Positions 23,831 through 33,466 of a DNA stretch of 64,000 nt are shown piece after piece; position 1 is the first letter of the stretch; every line of letters starts with the position of its first letter. The DNA is from Chlorobiota bacterium (GTDB lineage: Bacteria; Bacteroidota; Ignavibacteria; OLB7), in assembly GCA_016788565.1 (NCBI GenBank), contig JAEUSP010000115.1, positions 25,411 to 89,410 of the forward strand, in the 5' to 3' direction. The position numbers were made by a program, and so were the translations under genes. Below the pieces are notes generated by a model, which saw only the letters and a list, made by a program, of their open reading frames with translations, was not told where the DNA came from and searched no databases.

Positions 23831-25714
23831 ATGAACGACGAACAGCAATTTGGATCGCGCACGCGCAAGAACATTTTTATGGCCATTGTGGGCTTGGTTG
23901 CGTTAGCATTTGTGGGGCGGCTGGTGCAGTTGCAGTTGGTTGAAGGGCAGGAATACCGCCAGAAATCGGAGGCACAAGGGATTAAGCGGAACGTGCGCGA
24001 GCCGAACCGTGGCGCGATTTACGACCGCTACGGGCGGTTGCTGGTGGGGAACGTTCCGGCCTACAGCATCTCGGTAGTTCCGAACAAACTGACCCCTGAG
24101 GTGAAGTGGAAATTGGCCACAGTGATGCGGGTGGATACCGCCGAAATTGACCGTTTGGTAAAGCAGTTCAAAACCAACGACTACTCCCCCGTCAAAATTT
24201 TCCGCGATGTCACCTATGCCGATTTTGCGCGGTTAAGCGAGCTTCATACCGAGCTTCCCGGCATTGATATTGAGGAAGACAGCAAGCGTGAGTACACCTC
24301 CGAAATCCGTGCAAGCCACATTCTTGGCTACATCGGCCCAATCAGCGAAGGGGAGTTGAAGACCGCTGGCGATTACTATTTGCGGAACGACCTTATCGGC
24401 AAAAATGGAGTAGAGAAAGCGTGGGAAACCGAGCTTCGCGGGGAAAAAGGATATGAGTTTCTGCTGGTGAACAACCGTGGCAAACGGGTTGGCAGTTTCA
24501 ACAACGGCAACAACGATCTGAAGCCGTTCAACGGGTTCGATTTGTACTTGGGGGTGGATGCACAGCTTCAGCAATATGCCGAACAATTGCTGCGCCCGTA
24601 CCACGGCGCGGTGGTTGCGTTGGACCCCAGCACCGGCGAGATTCTTGCAATGGCCAGCGCGCCCGATTACGACCTCCGCATCTTCAGCGGCTCGCGCGAC
24701 CGCGACGCAATCCGTGCCCTGAAATTAGATACGAACAACGTGCCGGAGATGAACCGCGCAACGCAAGCGGTCTATCCCAGCGGCTCAACTTGGAAAATGC
24801 TGATGTCCATCGCTGGGCTGATGTCGGGAACAATCACCCCACAAACCACCATCTCCTGCCCGGGTTCTTTCACGTTTGGCGGCAACACTTGGAAGTGCCA
24901 CGGCGCGCACGGCGCGGTGAATGTCCAGAAATCCATCCACGTGTCCTGCAACGTGTTTTACTACAAACTGGTGTTGCAGTTGGGGATTGATAACTACTAC
25001 AAGTATGCTCACCTTTTTCACTTTGGCGAGAAGATCAGCCCCGACATCACCGAAGGGGGAACGCTGATGCCATCGCGGGGGTACATGGATAAAAAATATG
25101 GGAAGGATCGGTGGCGAGGGCCGCTGGTGAACTTGGGAATTGGGCAGGGGGATATGCTGGTGAACCCGTTGCAGCTTGCCGCCTACTGCGCAGCCATTGC
25201 CAACAACGGGGTGTGGAACAAACCCCACATGGTGCGTGCGGTCCGCAACCGCCGATTGAACAACGAGATTGACCGCGTCCGCTACGACCCCGAGAATTTG
25301 GGAATCTCCATGGATATTCTGAAGGTGATCCAAGAAGGGATGTACGACGTGGTGAACACCCCCGGCGGAACAGCACGGGCCGCAAAGTTAGATAGCATCA
25401 TCGTTGCCGGAAAAACCGGAACCGCACAAGCGGGAAAAGGGAAAAAAGACCACGCATGGTTTGTCTGCTACGCACCGTTCGATAAGCCCAAAATTGCGCT
25501 GTGTGTGTTGGTGGAAAACAGCGGCTTTGGCGGAACCTACTCCGCCCCAATCGCCCGCAAACTGATTCGGTTTTTCCTAACCCGCCAACGCGAAGCGGGG
25601 GATGAGGTTGTGGATCACAACGTGCAATCCCCCTACGCGCTCCCCTCCATCATGCCCGACAGCGGCGACTCGCAAGAAAGCGATTTAATCCCAGCGGAGT
25701 TGATGCCGGAGTAA
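23831..25714 (+). CDS. mrdA: Penicillin-binding protein 2 (peptidoglycan transpeptidase)
   Basis: 627 aa from the ATG at 23831; an in-frame TTG 39 bases earlier is not needed. It has one N-terminal transmembrane anchor (IFMAIVGLVALAFVGRLVQLQLV, residues ~17-39), then the PBP dimerisation region (REPNRGAIYDRYGRLLVGN) and the transpeptidase domain. The active site is complete: STWK (S319-K322), SCN (S372-N374) and KTGTAQ (K528-G530). It cross-links peptidoglycan during cell elongation in the periplasm. The usual partners mreC, mreD and rodA are not in this window, so the gene stands apart from a typical rod-shape operon. Its stop is followed within bases by half of a REP family A element. Confidence 0.94.
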   Translation: MNDEQQFGSRTRKNIFMAIVGLVALAFVGRLVQLQLVEGQEYRQKSEAQGIKRNVREPNRGAIYDRYGRLLVGNVPAYSISVVPNKLTPEVKWKLATVMRVDTAEIDRLVKQFKTNDYSPVKIFRDVTYADFARLSELHTELPGIDIEEDSKREYTSEIRASHILGYIGPISEGELKTAGDYYLRNDLIGKNGVEKAWETELRGEKGYEFLLVNNRGKRVGSFNNGNNDLKPFNGFDLYLGVDAQLQQYAEQLLRPYHGAVVALDPSTGEILAMASAPDYDLRIFSGSRDRDAIRALKLDTNNVPEMNRATQAVYPSGSTWKMLMSIAGLMSGTITPQTTISCPGSFTFGGNTWKCHGAHGAVNVQKSIHVSCNVFYYKLVLQLGIDNYYKYAHLFHFGEKISPDITEGGTLMPSRGYMDKKYGKDRWRGPLVNLGIGQGDMLVNPLQLAAYCAAIANNGVWNKPHMVRAVRNRRLNNEIDRVRYDPENLGISMDILKVIQEGMYDVVNTPGGTARAAKLDSIIVAGKTGTAQAGKGKKDHAWFVCYAPFDKPKIALCVLVENSGFGGTYSAPIARKLIRFFLTRQREAGDEVVDHNVQSPYALPSIMPDSGDSQESDLIPAELMPE

Positions 25715-25749
25715 GAAGTATGAGCGGAGCCACCGAACCGAGAAGCAGA
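25713..25749 (+). repeat. REP family A half-element overlapping the mrdA stop region
   Basis: GAAGTATGAGCGGAGCCACC followed by GAACCGAGAAGCAG. It matches the right half of the REP A copies at 19640 and 46880, including the AGAAGCAG flank, and begins at the mrdA stop codon. Confidence 0.65.
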
Positions 25750-25790
25750 CGCTCCCTTGGTGATTCTGAAATCTTCAACAACCCACATTC

Positions 25791-26147
25791 CTATTGATGG
25801 CCGACACGCGCCCAGACGTTACGCAGTTCTGTGGTGGCGATTCCATCGGCCTCCATCGCCCCGTACAGATGCTCCATTCCGCCGCCGCGCCAATCCTGTT
25901 TCCATTGCCGGATCACCTCTATTGTTGCCGAAAACAGCACAGATAAGGCGTGCTCAGAAAAACCCTCCGTGCTCATCAGCAGTGTGCGAACGCGCCGCTT
26001 AATTGGCAGATGCCGAAGCGGCAACACTCTTGCCAGCCACAGCAGTTCTTCCCGCTCGATCTCTGTAAGAATCACAGTGATGGCCACAGCCGTAGCATTG
26101 CTGCCGGCAGTGTTCCCTTCTTGGTTGGTCGTAAGTCTGGTATCCAT
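25791..26147 (-). CDS. Small transposase-like helix-turn-helix protein (IS630-type N-terminus)
   Basis: 118 codons. The C-terminal two thirds read as a transposase-type HTH: LTEIEREELLWLARVLPLRHLPIKRRVRTLLMSTEGFSEHALSVLFSATIEVIRQWKQDWRGGGMEHL, which follows the IS630/helix-turn-helix pattern (R..RA..LL....G.S...IA.......TV..W...W...G...L). No DDE catalytic domain follows; the reading frame ends soon after. It could be a truncated insertion-sequence remnant or a domesticated DNA-binding protein. No terminal inverted repeats are seen around it. The N-terminal ~25 residues are low-complexity. Confidence 0.6.
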   Translation of the reverse strand: MDTRLTTNQEGNTAGSNATAVAITVILTEIEREELLWLARVLPLRHLPIKRRVRTLLMSTEGFSEHALSVLFSATIEVIRQWKQDWRGGGMEHLYGAMEADGIATTELRNVWARVGHQ

Positions 26148-26225
26148 GCCGTGTGAGGAAGATTGTCTGGTATGGAAAGAAATTGAGTTCAGAAATTGAG
26201 ACCGCCCAGATGCGGCGATATGTGA

Positions 26226-26274
26226 GGGAAAACGTGCCGTAGGCGATTTCCGGCAGTGCGAAAATCGCCTACGG
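26226..26274 (-). terminator. Hairpin terminator downstream of the 26365-27045 gene
   Basis: CCGTAGGCGATTT (26237-26249) and AAATCGCCTACGG (26262-26274) form a perfect 13-bp stem. On the minus strand it is followed by CACGTTTTCCC. It lies about 90 bases after the stop of the T9SS gene, fitting transcription termination; a REP-like role is possible. Confidence 0.65.
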
Positions 26275-26364
26275 TGTCACGTGATTTCCACCACCCGCGC
26301 GCCCCCTGCAACGGAGCCGCAATCGGTGTTGATGCTGAGAAGATTGCGTTGCTCCAGCGATTGA

Positions 26365-27045
26365 TTATTGAGCCACCACCACCTGGCGCGCGCATCTCTC
26401 CCCGTTGCATTCAGCGACCAGCAGGTAGTTGCCGCTGGGCAGATCGCCGAACTCAACCGCAACGTCGTGTTCCCCGGCCGCAACCTCCCGCAGCGGCGGT
26501 AAGGCGCGAACAACCTGCCCCGATTCATCGGCAATCCACAGCCGCACTTGCTGGTGCTGTTGCCCCTGGTTCAGATGAAGTCTTATCCAAGCACGCCCCC
26601 CTTGCTGGCCAATCAGTGGGTTTGGATACACACCAGCAATGGCGAACCCTCCCTGCTTCTTCGTGATTGCCGCTGTGTTCGATTGCGCCTGTTGCTTGCC
26701 AATCACCAACTCACCCTCCACTTGCAAATTCTTCCCTTGCTCGGCTTGCACCGATGCAACGTAGATTGCTTCCCCCAAGGGTATCAGCACTTGGTGCTGG
26801 ATAACCACTCGCGATTCCGGCAGGCTCTGGCTTCCCGGATATTCCCCCGGCAACAGCGGTATCCAAGCCGCGCCGTTCCAACGCTCCCAGATTCCTGATT
26901 CTTCCCACGTTCCGTTCCCAACGCTTCGGATATCCCCTTCGCGTAACTGCCCCATCGCGTCTTGGCTCCATACCACCATGAACGCCACCACTACCAGCAG
27001 CCACCGCTTCCCTCTGCCGTGCTCTGTTTCTGCTTCTTGGTTCAT
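26365..27045 (-). CDS. T9SS-sorted secreted protein, small
   Basis: 226 aa, ATG at 27045 with CAGGAG seven bases upstream. An N-terminal charged stretch (MNQEAETEHGRGKR) precedes a signal peptide (WLLVVVAFMVVWSQDAMGQ). The middle (residues ~35-120) contains a short beta-rich region (GNGTWEESGIWERWNGAAWIPLLPGEYPG...RVVIQHQVLIPLGE), like the cell-surface G8/head segments seen before T9SS tails. Residues ~140-226 are a T9SS type A domain (VYPNPLIGQQGGRAWIRLHL...LWIADESGQVVRALP...GDLPSGNYLLVAECNG..ARQVVVAQ). It is the last gene of the minus-strand surface cluster that begins at 37678. Function unknown. Confidence 0.85.
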   Translation of the reverse strand: MNQEAETEHGRGKRWLLVVVAFMVVWSQDAMGQLREGDIRSVGNGTWEESGIWERWNGAAWIPLLPGEYPGSQSLPESRVVIQHQVLIPLGEAIYVASVQAEQGKNLQVEGELVIGKQQAQSNTAAITKKQGGFAIAGVYPNPLIGQQGGRAWIRLHLNQGQQHQQVRLWIADESGQVVRALPPLREVAAGEHDVAVEFGDLPSGNYLLVAECNGERCARQVVVAQ

Positions 27046-27123
27046 TGTTGGCTCCTGATTGCTCTTCGCTCAATCATTGTTTCCCCGTACTCAGTTGAAA
27101 CTCAGTTGCGCCCGTCCACCGCA

Positions 27124-27885
27124 TTAGTTGCGGATGTAGAGGTGGATGAACGCATCGGCCCCGGCATCCCCGGATAGATGCACCACCACCGCGTCAGTCC
27201 CCGCGTTGAACGACGTCACCGTGGCGATGATGCCGTCTGCGTCGTCGTCCTCCAAGCTCACTTGGATTTTCGAGGCCGCCGTCACATCAAACGTTCCATC
27301 CACTCCCGCCAAGTTGAAGGTGAAATCTTGCCCACCCCCCGTTGTTGCTTTGCGGAACCCTTGCGGGATACCTAAGGCCGTTGCATCCACAGCAATTGTG
27401 GTGTTCCCCGCGTTGTTGGTGATGGTGATCCCGGTGCCCCCCAGCAAGTCCACCGCTGTCGGGTCGCTGCTGCCACCAACGCCACGCAAAATCTGGTTTG
27501 CCCCCAACGACACCGCTTGGATTGGGCTAGTCCCGTTGCCGATCAGCACCGCGCCGTCGGTGAAACTGCTTCCGCCGGTTCCGCCGTTGGTGATGTTCAG
27601 CACGTTCGAGACGAAGTTGTTGCTGGAAAGGTCAATCGTTCCTTTGGTGACGGTGAAGGGGGAAGCGGTGTTCGTCGTCAGGAACACCCGTCCGGTTCCG
27701 TCATACTGCGGGAAACGGAGTTCTTGGTTGCCAGTCAGTCCGGTGCTGGTCATGCTGGTCCGGAAACCGCTGTTGGTGATCCGGAACTCGCTGGATGTCA
27801 CTTGCGCAGTCAGTGTGGCACTGGCAAGAATACCGATGGTTGCCGCAGATGCGACGGCCGTAGCAAGGCGTGTGATCGTCTTCAT
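27124..27885 (-). CDS. Secreted tail-fibre-like protein
   Basis: 253 aa from the ATG at 27885, which has a perfect AGGAGGT eight bases upstream; longer in-frame starts are rejected. A signal peptide is present (AVASAATIGILASATLTAQ). The mature part resembles the shaft of phage/pyocin tail fibres and Bacteroidota fibre proteins: LNITNGGTGGSSFTDGAVLIGNGTSPIQ and GGTGITITNNAGNTTIAVDATAL. The C-terminal ~80 residues (FRKATTGGGQDFTFNLAGVDGTFDVTAASKIQVSLEDDDADG...VHLSGDAGADAFIHLYIRN) look like a small beta-sandwich tip. There is no T9SS tail. It sits between T9SS and fibre genes of the same strand, with no phage structural genes nearby. Likely a surface fibre or adhesin. Confidence 0.75.
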   Translation of the reverse strand: MKTITRLATAVASAATIGILASATLTAQVTSSEFRITNSGFRTSMTSTGLTGNQELRFPQYDGTGRVFLTTNTASPFTVTKGTIDLSSNNFVSNVLNITNGGTGGSSFTDGAVLIGNGTSPIQAVSLGANQILRGVGGSSDPTAVDLLGGTGITITNNAGNTTIAVDATALGIPQGFRKATTGGGQDFTFNLAGVDGTFDVTAASKIQVSLEDDDADGIIATVTSFNAGTDAVVVHLSGDAGADAFIHLYIRN

Positions 27886-28150
27886 GGTCTGGTACCTCCT
27901 GGGCTGCCTTCCAATTCCCCGCCACTCGGCAATGGAATGGTTGGCATCATATTGATTTGTGATTTTGGTTGCTTGTTTTTCGGGGCAATTATTTGCCAAC
28001 GGGCATGGCTCCGCCCGTCCAGCAGTGCAGTGACTTGCGCACAGATCACTGCCAGAGAGGAGCCTTTGGTTGATTCGTTTTCAAGGAAACATTTCCGTTC
28101 GTCCCTTCTCCTCGCCCCTCACTCTCCACCATTCCCTACTCACTCTTTCT

Positions 28151-28176
28151 CATTCGGCATTCGGCATTCGGCATTT
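28151..28176 (+). repeat. (GGCATTC) heptamer array at the 3' end of the 28180-28935 gene
   Basis: About three GGCATTC units, ending four bases from the stop codon at 28180. Confidence 0.75.
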
Positions 28177-28179
28177 CTC

Positions 28180-28935
28180 TCACGGATTAATCACGATGTA
28201 ATCCAGCGAGGCCCCAACGTTCGGATAGGGGGATGAAAAATGAACATCGAAGCCACTGCCGGGATTTTTGGTTGTTGTTGTCGAGACGATCCCCGGCGCA
28301 ACGGGGTCGGTGATGGAAACAACAACAACGGCCCCAGCATTTAGCCCCGGAAAGGAGATGGAAAGGTCGGTTGTGTTCAGCGGAATTGGGATGCTTCCGG
28401 CGAATTTCCCGTTGCCAGCCCCGCTTAATTGGTTGGCGATCACCAGCCCCGTTCCTGTAGGCTGAAGCACCGAGCCATTTCCAACATTTAGCGTCTGCCC
28501 AGTGTTCGTTCCGGCCCCAATCTGATTGAACCCAATCACCGACAACTTGCTCAGGAACGGAACCCAGTTCGGAGCCAAAGGAGTCCCCGCGTTGTATTCA
28601 AATTGGTTGGCGGTTTTGTTATAAATCAGCAGCGTGGTTGCCGGGTGATAAATGGCATCCCGCTGGGGTTGGGTAAGCCGCGGAATCAGCAAGCCCGCTT
28701 GCGTAGTGGTCATATCCAGCAAGGCCGAAATATCTGGCATGGTAGTCCCCATGCCGACGTTGCCGTAGATGTCGGTCGTTGGCGCAGTGTGACTTCCGGG
28801 AGTAGGTTGGCTTTTGGCTACCGACAGCAACGCCAGTAGCAGCACCAGCAGCAGCGATAGCTGAAGCAACAACGGAAGCAGTGGCTGAATCCGTGACTGA
28901 GTCCGTGGCCATCTGAGCAGAAATCGGGATCGCAT
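28180..28935 (-). CDS. Secreted tail-fibre-like protein
   Basis: 251 aa, ATG at 28935. The signal peptide is long and leucine-rich (LLPLLLQLSLLLVLLLALLSVAKSQ). The mature N-terminus carries the segment common in Bacteroidota fibre-like proteins, GNVGMGTTMPDISALLDMTTTQAGLLIPRLTQPQRDAI..PATTLLIYNKTANQFEYNAGTPLAPNWVPF (residues ~60-130). The rest (LNVGNGSVLQPTGTGLVIANQLSGAGNGKFAGSIPIPL...DYIVINP) is a beta-rich end domain. There is no T9SS tail. It lies downstream of the two giant fibre genes and upstream of the 253-aa one. Probably part of the same surface structure. Confidence 0.75.
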   Translation of the reverse strand: MRSRFLLRWPRTQSRIQPLLPLLLQLSLLLVLLLALLSVAKSQPTPGSHTAPTTDIYGNVGMGTTMPDISALLDMTTTQAGLLIPRLTQPQRDAIYHPATTLLIYNKTANQFEYNAGTPLAPNWVPFLSKLSVIGFNQIGAGTNTGQTLNVGNGSVLQPTGTGLVIANQLSGAGNGKFAGSIPIPLNTTDLSISFPGLNAGAVVVVSITDPVAPGIVSTTTTKNPGSGFDVHFSSPYPNVGASLDYIVINP

Positions 28936-29011
28936 AGTGTGCAAGGTTCAGGATTAGGTTTTCGATAGAAATTGCGCTCGGTATTTATCCAGAATTTGTT
29001 AATCGAATGCG

Positions 29012-32000
29012 TTATTTAATTTTTGAAATGTACTCTTGCAGCTTTTTTATCCGTTCTTGCTGGGAAGCTATTTTTTTTGCGAGCCGAGCGGCTTGGTAGC
29101 GAAGAACGCGGTTGTTCATCTTTACGAAGTTTTCAAAAAAGACGGTGATCTTTTTTTGTTTTGCTCCGTCCAGTGTTGGGTCTGGCTCAACAGTTTCCCA
29201 GTCAACATTTTCGGCAGCGCGCGCCACCACGTAGCTGGTGTCGAACATTCCGGCATCGCGCATTGCATGGCCGGGTACGGAAGAAGAAATCAGGTAATCG
29301 CCGGGGCGGATATTTCCGCCCAAATTTGTCACCCACATCTCACCATTTCCCACTGCCATCACAAGGCTTGGATTGTTTGTGTTTGAAACCTGCTCCGGTT
29401 CGCGGATAGATAAATACGCGCCCAACACGGCTGGGTCGTTGGCAATGCTGGTGGGGGCAATCCCGTAAATAATTTCGGATGATGGCAACCCTTTCGCGTG
29501 CTGGTTATTCCCCGTCATGCTAACCAGTGTTCCTTTTTCAATCGGCTTGTTAGCAATAGCGTAATGGCTTCCGGTAAATGCGTTGTAGCTCACGGTTCCG
29601 CTGGCCACGGTGATATCACCCACACTGGCTCCACTTCGGAAAAACTCCATCAACACGCCGTCGCTTCCGGTACGATTTACGGCAATCGCCCGCGCTCCTG
29701 ATTCGACCACTGATAAACGTGTTGCCGGGGTTGTTGTGCCAACTCCAACCGTTCCTCCAGTAAAAATTCCGTCGTAATTATTTTGCCCATTGGCCGCTGT
29801 CACGTTGATGCCGATATTACTCTCAGTTGTTCCCGCGCTCCCATCATCCCACGCCCCTGTTGATTGAATATCCAACGCAATTTTATCAATGCTTGCGGTG
29901 GTTGTGGTTGCGGAATTATCCACACGTGAGGCGGTGAAGGCAGCGGTTTTTACTCCAGTTCCCGCAACATCCAGCGTCCATGATGGATTTGTCACTCCAA
30001 TTCCCACTTCCCCATTTTCGGAAATTCGCATCCGTTCGTTTGCACCGCTTGCGCCAGTAAAAAATTGGATTGGTTGTGCTGTGGCGTTTGTGGTTGCCAG
30101 CACCAACGGCCCTGCCGTAGTGGTTCCTAAAAAATTCCCAGTAGTGCCATTCCACGGCGTGCCGGTAAAAATAACGCGACTGTTTGTGGTGATATTTCCA
30201 CCAAGAAATTGCGCGGCGATATTGGTTGCTCCGCCGGAGACATCAGACTGGAAGCCGATGTTGCGTGCTGAGGTTCCGTTCCAAGTGCCAGTGGAGGTAA
30301 TATCCAGTCCAATTTTTATGAGGCCATCTGCCGTTGAGGTTGCCGTGTTCTGAAGTCGCGTTGCGGTGAATGATGCTGTTTTTGCTCCCGATTGCGTGTT
30401 CAGCAAAAGCCAATCTTGAGTTGGCGTTGTGGTGTGGGTGTGCCCCACGCCAACCCGCCCCGCCACAAATAAGGCAGGATAATTGATTGAAGCACCCGAG
30501 GTCGCCACATTTAGGCCGATATTTATTGCGCTGGTTCCATTCCACGTTCCCGTGGATTGTAGATCGAGCGCGGTTTTCGTGACGCTGTTGGTTCCCGATG
30601 TTGCGGTGGTTTGTACACGCATTGCGGTTGCATCATTCGTGATTGCACCGCTGCTGGCTACGTCCAGCGGCCACGATGGCGCGGTAATTCCAATTCCGAT
30701 TTCCCCGGATGCAGAAACCCGCATCCGCTCGGTTGAACCGTTGTTGCCAGTGAAAAAAAGAATTGGCTGGGCGGTTGCTGAAGTTGTGGAAAATGCGATT
30801 CCGTTGGATCCGCTGCTTCCCAAATAATTTCCTGATGTCCCGTTCCAAGCGATTCCGGTACAATTAATCTGCTGCTCACTTTGCAACGGCGCGCCCAAGA
30901 AACGTGCGGCGATATTGGTTGTGCCACCGCTCACCGTGCTCCGAAGCCCGATATTCGTGCTGGTTGCGCCATCCCATTGCCCGGTCGAAAGAATTTCCAG
31001 ACCGCGTTTGATAACCGAAGCGGTTCCAGAAGTAGCGGTGGCATTTATTCTGATACCAATAGCGGTGTCGTGTTGGGTAACTATGGCTCCGGTGCTGGTA
31101 ATTCGCATCCGCTCGGTTGCATTTGTTGCCAGCACAAACGGTTCCGTATTTCCAGCAGTTGTTCCAATAAATTGGCCGCCTACACCGCCGGAAGAAATTG
31201 CGTTCCCAGAAAGCCCCCACGCGCCATTATTTGCAACTTCACTTGCCGATTGCCACGTAAGCGAACCTGTGCCGGAAAGGTCTCGCAAAATATAATCGCT
31301 TCCACCAGTGCCTAACGCTGCTGGTAGGGTGTAGTTAATATCTGCTGTTTGAGTCTGGGCACGGAATGAAGTGAAGTGTGTTCCGGTGTAGGTTTTACTG
31401 GTGTTGGGTTCGGCAAGCACCAGCTCACGTGCGTTTCCATCAACGTTGCCAAGCACAAGGTTAACATCAGTAAATACCGCCATTGTTGGGATAGGAATCC
31501 GAAATCCCAAGCTATTGGAGTTCGTGTAGGGCTGAATGACAACATCGCGTGTTGTTGTGCTGCCATTAAACCCGAATGTTCCTTTCTGCCGTATTGATAA
31601 CGCCCGCCCGCCGGGGATTGCAGAGTAATGCGGGAGGAAGGTGTTTGCGCGAACTGATAAGTAGGCTAATTGCTCAGAAAAAGAATTTCCAAACCCGCCA
31701 GAAATCGTTGGATATTCGGGATTGTATTTAATAATATTTGCCGCTCCGCCACCAATAAACCCTGCACTATAGCCGATTGGAGTAGGCATAGGCGGGACAG
31801 CAGCCTGATCAATTTTATTGTCATGGCCGCCTCGAATAGTCATATAGAATCGGATGCTATCGTTAGATGCTCCTAAAAAACTATTTCTTGCACCGCCAAA
31901 CAGTACCCCTCCATTATTAGTAATGGTATATGTCTCATGTTCCATACCACCGCCAATAAACACGGAGTTGCTTTTATTTGTGAAAGTAGCACGCCCATAA

Positions 32001-33421
32001 ATTCTGTGATTATATCCACCAGCAATTACGGAATTACTTAGATCATACATAAGAGATGTTCTTCCACTCAGGATTCCGCACCGATTAAAATTAGCCGCAT
32101 TATGGCCTAGAAGATGCCCCTGCCCGCCACCAATAATTCCGCCCGGCACATACCCCACCCCATTCGTGAGTCCTCCCATTATTGTTGAGCCGATTGTTGA
32201 ATCTTCTTCTACAACGTTCCCTTCTCCACCCATAATTACTGCATCAGCAACGCGACTAACCATTGTATGGGCGCGCCCGCCAGAGATTGCTGAGAAATTT
32301 GTAGGGCCGCCGGAACTAAGGCCATACATCAAATTCCCTCCACCCCCTCCTGTTCTCATTGTGGTTCCGGAAACGGCCCCACCGCCAGCAATAACATTAC
32401 CGCGCCCGCCTGAACTTGAGTTCGAGTAATCAATATAATTTCCTGCATAAATGTCATTTTGATCGCCACTGTACATCCCAGCTAAGATATTCGGGCTGCT
32501 GTGGAAATGCTCATAAATCACCACGTGGAAATTATTTGCCCGCAAATTCATGCGGCAATTATCGTTGTTGCAATCAGTGGTTCCAAGGAAGTTTGTGCTG
32601 CCGATAGTTCCAGTATTTCCGGTGATTTTCCAGGCACTATCGGAAGATGGGAGCGATGCGGGTGAGGTCCACGACATCACGCCTGATGACGCGGCCGTGA
32701 TCGGGTAGGTTGCCGCCGGAAGCGCGGTGGGGAGTGTGTAGAGAATATCGGAGGATTGAATGCCAGCCTGCAACGCCGTGTAGTTCGTTCCACTGCCGCT
32801 TGGTTCGGCCAACCGAAATTCCGATGCTGTGCCGGAGTTGGAAAGGAGTGCATTCCCCCTTACCTCCATTTTTTGCGAAGCAGCTGCGCCCCCAAGCCCA
32901 ATTCCCACATCCCCGGCCGCGCTGATGGTTGCTTGGTCGGTGTTGTTGGTTAGCCACCGCATTGGCTGGGCCGATACCGTTGCCAGCATCAACGCTTTGG
33001 CGTTGGTGGTTCCCAAAAAAGATTCCCCGCTGCCAGTGCCGGCCGCAGCGATGCTGTTTCCAGAAAGAGACCAGACGTTATGAAGCTGCCAAGATGGGAC
33101 CCCGCTATTCATTGTCAGCCACTCCCCGTCGTTGCTTGCAGGAATCCACACGCCGTTGCTTTGCGCGCCGTTTTTATCAAAACAGAACAGGGTTCCGCTT
33201 TGGGGGATGTTCGTGGTTGGGAAGGCAATGGTATATCTGGACGCTGCCCCAGAAAGGGTGTTCAACGTCAGTTTGTTGGGCGAGCTTGGCGTGGAAGGGT
33301 CTTGAAAAACAATTCGTGGCGTGGCAACCTGTGCCGTGGCCTCCATCCCCGATAGAAGAAGAAGGAAAACCAAAGCCGTGCCGACACAGCAGAATGGTAG
33401 AACGATTGTAGGTTTGTTCAT
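29012..33421 (-). CDS. Giant fibre/adhesin-like protein A (1469 aa)
   Basis: ATG at 33421; signal peptide residues 1-31 (LVFLLLLSGMEATAQ). Order of parts: an N-terminal segment PRIVFQDPSTPSSPNKLTL; shaft units with GNSIAAAGTG..FLGTTNAKALML and DVGIGLGG; a YadA-head-like block (residues ~335-620) of repeats of the form I-x-G-G-x-x-N-x-[IV] (AISGGRAHTM, VIMGGEGNVV, IIGGGQGHLL, VIAGGYNHRI); then several ~100-residue shaft repeats (KIGLDITSTGTWNGTSARNIG...NIAAQFLGG). A C-terminal module follows (GDITVASGTVSYNAFTGSHYAI...IIYGIAPT...VMAVGNGEMWVTNLGGNIRPGDYLISSSVPGHAM), then a short coiled coil (residues ~1435-1469). There is no T9SS tail. The C-terminal module may fold like phage-fibre assembly domains (inference). 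Paralogue of the next gene upstream. Confidence 0.8.
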   Translation of the reverse strand: MNKPTIVLPFCCVGTALVFLLLLSGMEATAQVATPRIVFQDPSTPSSPNKLTLNTLSGAASRYTIAFPTTNIPQSGTLFCFDKNGAQSNGVWIPASNDGEWLTMNSGVPSWQLHNVWSLSGNSIAAAGTGSGESFLGTTNAKALMLATVSAQPMRWLTNNTDQATISAAGDVGIGLGGAAASQKMEVRGNALLSNSGTASEFRLAEPSGSGTNYTALQAGIQSSDILYTLPTALPAATYPITAASSGVMSWTSPASLPSSDSAWKITGNTGTIGSTNFLGTTDCNNDNCRMNLRANNFHVVIYEHFHSSPNILAGMYSGDQNDIYAGNYIDYSNSSSGGRGNVIAGGGAVSGTTMRTGGGGGNLMYGLSSGGPTNFSAISGGRAHTMVSRVADAVIMGGEGNVVEEDSTIGSTIMGGLTNGVGYVPGGIIGGGQGHLLGHNAANFNRCGILSGRTSLMYDLSNSVIAGGYNHRIYGRATFTNKSNSVFIGGGMEHETYTITNNGGVLFGGARNSFLGASNDSIRFYMTIRGGHDNKIDQAAVPPMPTPIGYSAGFIGGGAANIIKYNPEYPTISGGFGNSFSEQLAYLSVRANTFLPHYSAIPGGRALSIRQKGTFGFNGSTTTRDVVIQPYTNSNSLGFRIPIPTMAVFTDVNLVLGNVDGNARELVLAEPNTSKTYTGTHFTSFRAQTQTADINYTLPAALGTGGSDYILRDLSGTGSLTWQSASEVANNGAWGLSGNAISSGGVGGQFIGTTAGNTEPFVLATNATERMRITSTGAIVTQHDTAIGIRINATATSGTASVIKRGLEILSTGQWDGATSTNIGLRSTVSGGTTNIAARFLGAPLQSEQQINCTGIAWNGTSGNYLGSSGSNGIAFSTTSATAQPILFFTGNNGSTERMRVSASGEIGIGITAPSWPLDVASSGAITNDATAMRVQTTATSGTNSVTKTALDLQSTGTWNGTSAINIGLNVATSGASINYPALFVAGRVGVGHTHTTTPTQDWLLLNTQSGAKTASFTATRLQNTATSTADGLIKIGLDITSTGTWNGTSARNIGFQSDVSGGATNIAAQFLGGNITTNSRVIFTGTPWNGTTGNFLGTTTAGPLVLATTNATAQPIQFFTGASGANERMRISENGEVGIGVTNPSWTLDVAGTGVKTAAFTASRVDNSATTTTASIDKIALDIQSTGAWDDGSAGTTESNIGINVTAANGQNNYDGIFTGGTVGVGTTTPATRLSVVESGARAIAVNRTGSDGVLMEFFRSGASVGDITVASGTVSYNAFTGSHYAIANKPIEKGTLVSMTGNNQHAKGLPSSEIIYGIAPTSIANDPAVLGAYLSIREPEQVSNTNNPSLVMAVGNGEMWVTNLGGNIRPGDYLISSSVPGHAMRDAGMFDTSYVVARAAENVDWETVEPDPTLDGAKQKKITVFFENFVKMNNRVLRYQAARLAKKIASQQERIKKLQEYISKIK

Positions 33422-33466
33422 AGCAAGGACCCAAGAAGTAGCGTTGATGAAGGATTCCGTTGGAGA

